Source: MedAcidi-G1 sp002294285 | GTDB taxonomy: Bacteria; Actinomycetota; Acidimicrobiia; Acidimicrobiales; MedAcidi-G1 | DNA length: 64,000 nucleotides | Reading direction: 5' to 3' | Assembly: GCA_963999645.1 (NCBI GenBank) | Contig: CAXEUY010000001.1 | Coordinates: 1 to 64,000, forward strand | Part shown: positions 60,611 through 64,000 of the stretch, one piece after another | Layout: each line of letters opens with the position of its first letter | How positions within the stretch are numbered: the first letter of the stretch is position 1 | Notes under the pieces: generated by a model | Seen by the model: the letters and a program-made list of their open reading frames with translations, nothing else | Told to the model about the DNA's origin: nothing | Databases searched by the model: none | Program-made: the position numbers and the translations under genes

Positions 60611-62137
60611 TCAAGTTGAATCTGAACCAGTTGTCATTATTCTGCCGATTCTATTCCTGTCTAGTTCAGCAGAATTTTCAGTAACAATCAGTCGACCCCT
60701 GTATATAACTGCTATGCGATCTGAAAGGCTAAGAATTTCATCTAATTCAGCAGAAACCAGAAGAACCGCAAGTCCTTGATCTCTTTGTTGGATTAACTGC
60801 TGATGCACGAACTCTATGCTTCCCACATCTATGCCACGCGTGGGCTGTGATGCAACTAAAAGTTTCGCATCGTGTGAGAACTCCCTAGCAGCGATCGCTT
60901 TTTGTTTGTTTCCCCCTGACAATGAACTTGAAGGGGTGTCTATATCAGGAGTTCTTATATCGAATTTTTCAACCATTTCTGTTGCATAATTGGCGATTGC
61001 TTTTTGCTGACGAATGCCCTTATTAGAGAAAGGAGTCTTGTAATACCTGTTAAGGATCAGATTATCTGCCACTGAATGTGCGCCGATCAGTCCATGCTTT
61101 TCGCGGTCTTCTGGTATGTGAGCGACCCCTAATTCACTTATTTGTCGAGGTGAAAATTCAATTATTGAAGTATCTGATATAAGGATTTCTCCTGTCTTGG
61201 CATTTCTTAGTCCTGTAATTGTCTCAACTAGTTCCCTTTGCCCATTTCCTTCAACACCGGCAATTCCTAAAATTTCACCAGATTTTACTTCCAGCGAAAG
61301 GTCATTCACAGCTAAAAGGTCTCTGTCATCATGAACGCAAAGATTATTTACCTTGAGTATTGTTTCGCCGGGTGACGATTCCTCTTTTGCAACGCGGAGA
61401 ACCACGCTACGTCCAACCATCATTTCAGCGAGACCTGATTCATCCGTTTCACTAGGAGTGGTGGAACCAACTACTTGACCGTTGCGCATCACGGTAACTT
61501 CATCAGCCACCTCCAGCACTTCCCTTAATTTGTGGGTGATGAAAATAATTGCAACACCCTGAGATGCAAGGTTTTTGAGAACCTGTAAAAGATGGTCGGT
61601 TTCTTGGGGAGTTAAAACTGCGGTCGGTTCATCTAAAATCAAAATGTCGGCTTTTCTGTAAAGGGAGCGAAGAATTTCAACTCGCTGTTGCGTGCCTACA
61701 GGAAGATCTTCCACCGTGGCTTCAGTATCAACGTCAAGTTGGTAGTTTTCAGCTAACTCTTTTACTTTTTTCTTTGCTTCTTCTATGTCAATAACATTTG
61801 CCCTATTCGCGGGCTCTTTGCCTAGGACAATATTTTCTGCGACCGTTAGTACAGGCACAAGTTGGAAGTGCTGGTGCACCATTCCGATCCCTTGATCAAT
61901 CGCATCTTTTGGACGTCCAAGATCTACAACTTCACCATTTACTTTGACCGTTCCTGAATCAGCCTTGTAAAGACCAAAAAGAATGTTTACCAAAGTGCTC
62001 TTGCCGGCACCATTTTCACCTAAGAGCGCGTGAATCCTCCCTTTTTTTATCTCAAGATTTATTTGATCATTAGCTTTTACATTCCCAAAGGTTTTTGAAA
62101 TGCTTGTTGCTTCAAGGGCGAGAGTATTAGATGACAT
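60611..62137 (-). CDS. Nucleoside-type ABC transporter ATPase with two ABC domains
   Basis: A 508-residue tandem ATPase of the NupO/YufO and RbsA type. Domain 1: GENGAGKSTLVNILFG, LPVGTQQRVEILRSLYR, ILDEPTAVLTPQE. Domain 2 from about residue 260: GVEGNGQRELVETITGL, SSLSGGNKQKAIAAREF, and the degenerate LVASQPTRGIDVGS in place of Walker B Asp-Glu. Energises the two permeases encoded just upstream. Confidence 0.94.
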   Translation of the reverse strand: MSSNTLALEATSISKTFGNVKANDQINLEIKKGRIHALLGENGAGKSTLVNILFGLYKADSGTVKVNGEVVDLGRPKDAIDQGIGMVHQHFQLVPVLTVAENIVLGKEPANRANVIDIEEAKKKVKELAENYQLDVDTEATVEDLPVGTQQRVEILRSLYRKADILILDEPTAVLTPQETDHLLQVLKNLASQGVAIIFITHKLREVLEVADEVTVMRNGQVVGSTTPSETDESGLAEMMVGRSVVLRVAKEESSPGETILKVNNLCVHDDRDLLAVNDLSLEVKSGEILGIAGVEGNGQRELVETITGLRNAKTGEILISDTSIIEFSPRQISELGVAHIPEDREKHGLIGAHSVADNLILNRYYKTPFSNKGIRQQKAIANYATEMVEKFDIRTPDIDTPSSSLSGGNKQKAIAAREFSHDAKLLVASQPTRGIDVGSIEFVHQQLIQQRDQGLAVLLVSAELDEILSLSDRIAVIYRGRLIVTENSAELDRNRIGRIMTTGSDST

Positions 62138-62143
62138 AAAGAC

Positions 62144-63160
62144 TTACTCCCTCGAATAAGGCTGACCGATGGAAGCAGGCGGTCGGGCTCTTCCTACGAA
62201 TCCAGCAAGCACGACAATAGTTACTACAAAAGGAATTATTCCAATAAATTGCGGATCATCTGTTAGCCAATCTCTAAATTGGAATTGAGTTTGCACTGCA
62301 CTTGCATAACCGAACAGAAGGGCAGCCCCCCAAGCTCCCACTGGATTCCACCTGCCGAAAATCATTACAGCTAAAGCCACAAAACCTTTTCCATTTGTCA
62401 TTCCGCGTTCAAAGGAACCTACTGCTTCGAGACTCAAATAAGCTCCGGCCAAACCGGCAATGCCACCTCCCATTATGACGTTTAGATACCGCATGCCAAT
62501 TACAGAGACACCAACTGTTTCAGCCGCACTCGGATGTTCACCCACCGCTCTGGTCCGAAGGCCCCATTTAGTTCGGAACAAAAGAAACCAAACAGTAGGG
62601 ATCAGTAAAAGAGTCAAAAAAGTAATTGGTTTATTAGAAAAAAGGACTCTACCTGCGACTGGTATGTCTGCTAGAGGTCCAAGTTTGATAACTTGCGTTT
62701 TACCTGAGGGGAGTGTTCTGCCCAAAGAAAAGAAAAAACTGGTAATTCCAATAGCTGCAATATTTATAACTGTTCCCGCGATTATTTGGTCTCCACGTAA
62801 CCCCACCGATATTCCTGCTAATACGCCCCCCATCATCATTCCAATCGCTATCCCAGCGAAAAGCCCAAGTAAAAGACTGCCAGATGTTGAAGCGACCATA
62901 AATCCGCCCCAAGCTGACATAAGCATTTGTCCTTCAATGCCGATGTTTATGACGCCAGATCGTTCGCATAACAGGCCACACATGGCACCTAACACCAATG
63001 GAGTTGAGTGTCGAAGAGTGCCTGCTAAGACAGCAGTTGTGTTAGCTTCCTGAAATTCTGCAGTCCATAAAGTAAAAATCACAAGAATTAGAGCAGTTAA
63101 AATCCACCAACGCTTACTGAACAACACCTGTTGGATGCTTTTCGACTCTTTCACACTCAT
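62144..63160 (-). CDS. Nucleoside-type ABC transporter permease (YufQ/NupQ-like)
   Basis: A 338-residue permease with about nine helices. NIGIEGQMLMSAWGGFMVA is the conserved loop, and AGLAGAYLSLEAVGSF follows. The start is ATG 63160, which overlaps the upstream permease stop as ATGA; a TTG at 63172 is in frame but inferior. Six bases separate it from the ATPase gene. Confidence 0.93.
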   Translation of the reverse strand: MSVKESKSIQQVLFSKRWWILTALILVIFTLWTAEFQEANTTAVLAGTLRHSTPLVLGAMCGLLCERSGVINIGIEGQMLMSAWGGFMVASTSGSLLLGLFAGIAIGMMMGGVLAGISVGLRGDQIIAGTVINIAAIGITSFFFSLGRTLPSGKTQVIKLGPLADIPVAGRVLFSNKPITFLTLLLIPTVWFLLFRTKWGLRTRAVGEHPSAAETVGVSVIGMRYLNVIMGGGIAGLAGAYLSLEAVGSFERGMTNGKGFVALAVMIFGRWNPVGAWGAALLFGYASAVQTQFQFRDWLTDDPQFIGIIPFVVTIVVLAGFVGRARPPASIGQPYSRE

Positions 63161-64000
63161 GATGAACCCCAAGTGGTGGAAACGGAAAGCTCATTAGCTT
63201 CCTTTTGTGATAGGAACCATCTGACAATTATTGGTGTAGCAACAAAAATCAAAATTAGAGCCTGAATAATATCGGTAATTTCGGGCGACACATCAGCTTT
63301 GAATTGCATCATGGAGCCTCCAGCTTCCATCGCTCCGATAAGTATTGCTGCTGGTATAACCGCTAGCGGATGAGTTCGAGCCAGGAGCGCTATCGTAATT
63401 CCTTCAAATCCTAAGCCGGCGTTAAACCCTGGCTCGTACCTTCCGACCACTCCTTGGGTTTCAATGGCCCCTCCGAGAGCTGCTAAAAGACCACTGATTG
63501 CCATAGTCATTATGACTATTTTCTTTACGGAGATTCCTGCATAACGAGCAGCATTCGGATTCAGGCCTACTGACTTTATTTCGAATCCAAAAGTTGTACT
63601 GCGCAATAAATACCAGCAGACAAAAGCAATAACTACTGCCAGTAAAAAGCCAGTAGGTATTTCGCCCCATCTAGGTATTTCAGCACTTTCTTCAATGTGA
63701 GGGGTTCTTACTATTACGCCTTCTTCTCTCCAGACTTTTGATGCAAGCCAATCGGTCATATTTAATGCAACAAAATTCAACATGATAGTTGTGATTACTT
63801 CATGTGCTCCTCTGGTGGATTTAAGAATTCCTGGGATAGCTCCCCAAATAGCACCAGCAAGTGCACCTGCTAAAAGGGCTAGTGGAGTGTGGATTATCCA
63901 TGGAAGACCGGTAATGCCATATCCCACTGCACCAGCTATAAGAGCTCCAAAAACTAGCTGACCCTGACCACCGATATTGAAGAGTCCAGCTTTGAAAGCG
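63157..64000 (-). CDS. Nucleoside-type ABC transporter permease (YufP/NupP-like), partial
   Basis: The frame stays open to the right edge, so the 5' end lies outside the window. The upstream codons, read beyond the GTG at 63927, encode AFKAGLFNIGGQGQLVFGAL, the NIGxEGQ-type loop of BmpA-dependent permeases, which shows that GTG is internal. Other landmarks: TTIMLNFVALNMTDWLASKV and EPGFNAGLGFEGITIALLAR. The lipoprotein binding protein expected for the system is not in the window. Confidence 0.9.
   Translation of the reverse strand, partial: AFKAGLFNIGGQGQLVFGALIAGAVGYGITGLPWIIHTPLALLAGALAGAIWGAIPGILKSTRGAHEVITTIMLNFVALNMTDWLASKVWREEGVIVRTPHIEESAEIPRWGEIPTGFLLAVVIAFVCWYLLRSTTFGFEIKSVGLNPNAARYAGISVKKIVIMTMAISGLLAALGGAIETQGVVGRYEPGFNAGLGFEGITIALLARTHPLAVIPAAILIGAMEAGGSMMQFKADVSPEITDIIQALILIFVATPIIVRWFLSQKEANELSVSTTWGSS

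Noticed and set aside
62460..63053. 197-residue plus-strand frame
   Set aside because: Antisense shadow of the nucleoside permease gene.
63157..63927. Permease as a complete gene starting at GTG 63927
   Set aside because: Upstream codons to the window edge remain open and encode the conserved NIGGQGQ-type loop, so the gene is truncated by the window.

Overview
The window looks like chromosome from a low-to-mid GC actinobacterium, most plausibly a marine Acidimicrobiia-like lineage (inference). Pointers seen in the sequence are an F420-type LLM oxidoreductase, an actinobacterial-style methionine aminopeptidase with a proline-rich N-terminus, ParC/ParE of actinobacterial type, a cysteine-tailed ferrochelatase, a SepX/GlpR-like membrane protein, mycobacterial-style steroid or lipid side-chain genes (P450, ChsH/Ltp2 homologues, DUF35 plus thiolase-fold pairs), and many GTG/TTG starts. 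Genes are tightly packed with 1-4 nt start/stop overlaps. No gene-free stretch exceeds 300 bases; the longest gaps are about 115-125 bases. There is no rRNA, insertion sequence, prophage or CRISPR array.

Layout. 1-5.8 kb: edge-truncated Thr-rich lipoprotein, EamA and VIT1-type transporters, P450, CDF metal transporter, MaoC-like hydratase, methionine aminopeptidase. 5.8-11 kb: secreted DUF3048 protein, a fused MaoC-DUF35-MaoC protein coupled to an Ltp2-like aldolase, and mutM. 11.1-17.9 kb: ParA with a tail-anchored partner candidate, then a topoisomerase IV-type parC-parE operon ending in a RecB-family nuclease. 18-27.5 kb: ferrochelatase, crotonase, NfuA, Dxs, PAP2 phosphatase, FlK-like thioesterase, TldD/TldE, FmdB-like protein, PlsY. 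27.5-30.9 kb: moeA-moaA-moaC, a GlpR/SepX-like protein and tRNA-Ala(CGC). 31-36.4 kb: a MacAB-like exporter with a Thr-rich lipoprotein and an unusual Calx-beta-containing adaptor. 36.4-43 kb: rsgA, acyl-CoA ligase, YbaK-type deacylase, SDR, GntR regulator with a palindromic operator candidate, PII, crotonase, a small unknown gene and an ArsC-family gene. 43-50 kb: LLM oxidoreductase, then an operon of alcohol dehydrogenase, two DUF35 and two thiolase-fold proteins, followed by ferredoxin and ferredoxin reductase. 50-64 kb: kinase, dienoyl-CoA isomerase, ADP-forming acyl-CoA synthetase, adenosine deaminase, a polar amino-acid ABC transporter, MtaD-like deaminase, and a nucleoside-type ABC transporter that runs off the right edge.

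The strongest unusual signal is at 42630-43010. An ArsC-family reading frame carries an in-frame TGA at codon 12, exactly where the catalytic cysteine belongs. A 7-bp hairpin with a GGUC apical loop starts 16 nt downstream, and the ATG overlaps the preceding stop as ATGA. This reads as a selenocysteine-containing ArsC-like protein with a bacterial SECIS; a gene caller would shorten it to an ORF starting at 42702.

Other themes are acyl-CoA and steroid-like side-chain catabolism built from docked DUF35/thiolase-fold proteins, a possible Glp-GlpR cell-division pair embedded in molybdenum cofactor genes, and a nucleoside uptake and salvage set. Coordinates and motifs come from reading the sequence; family names come from recognition without database searches.
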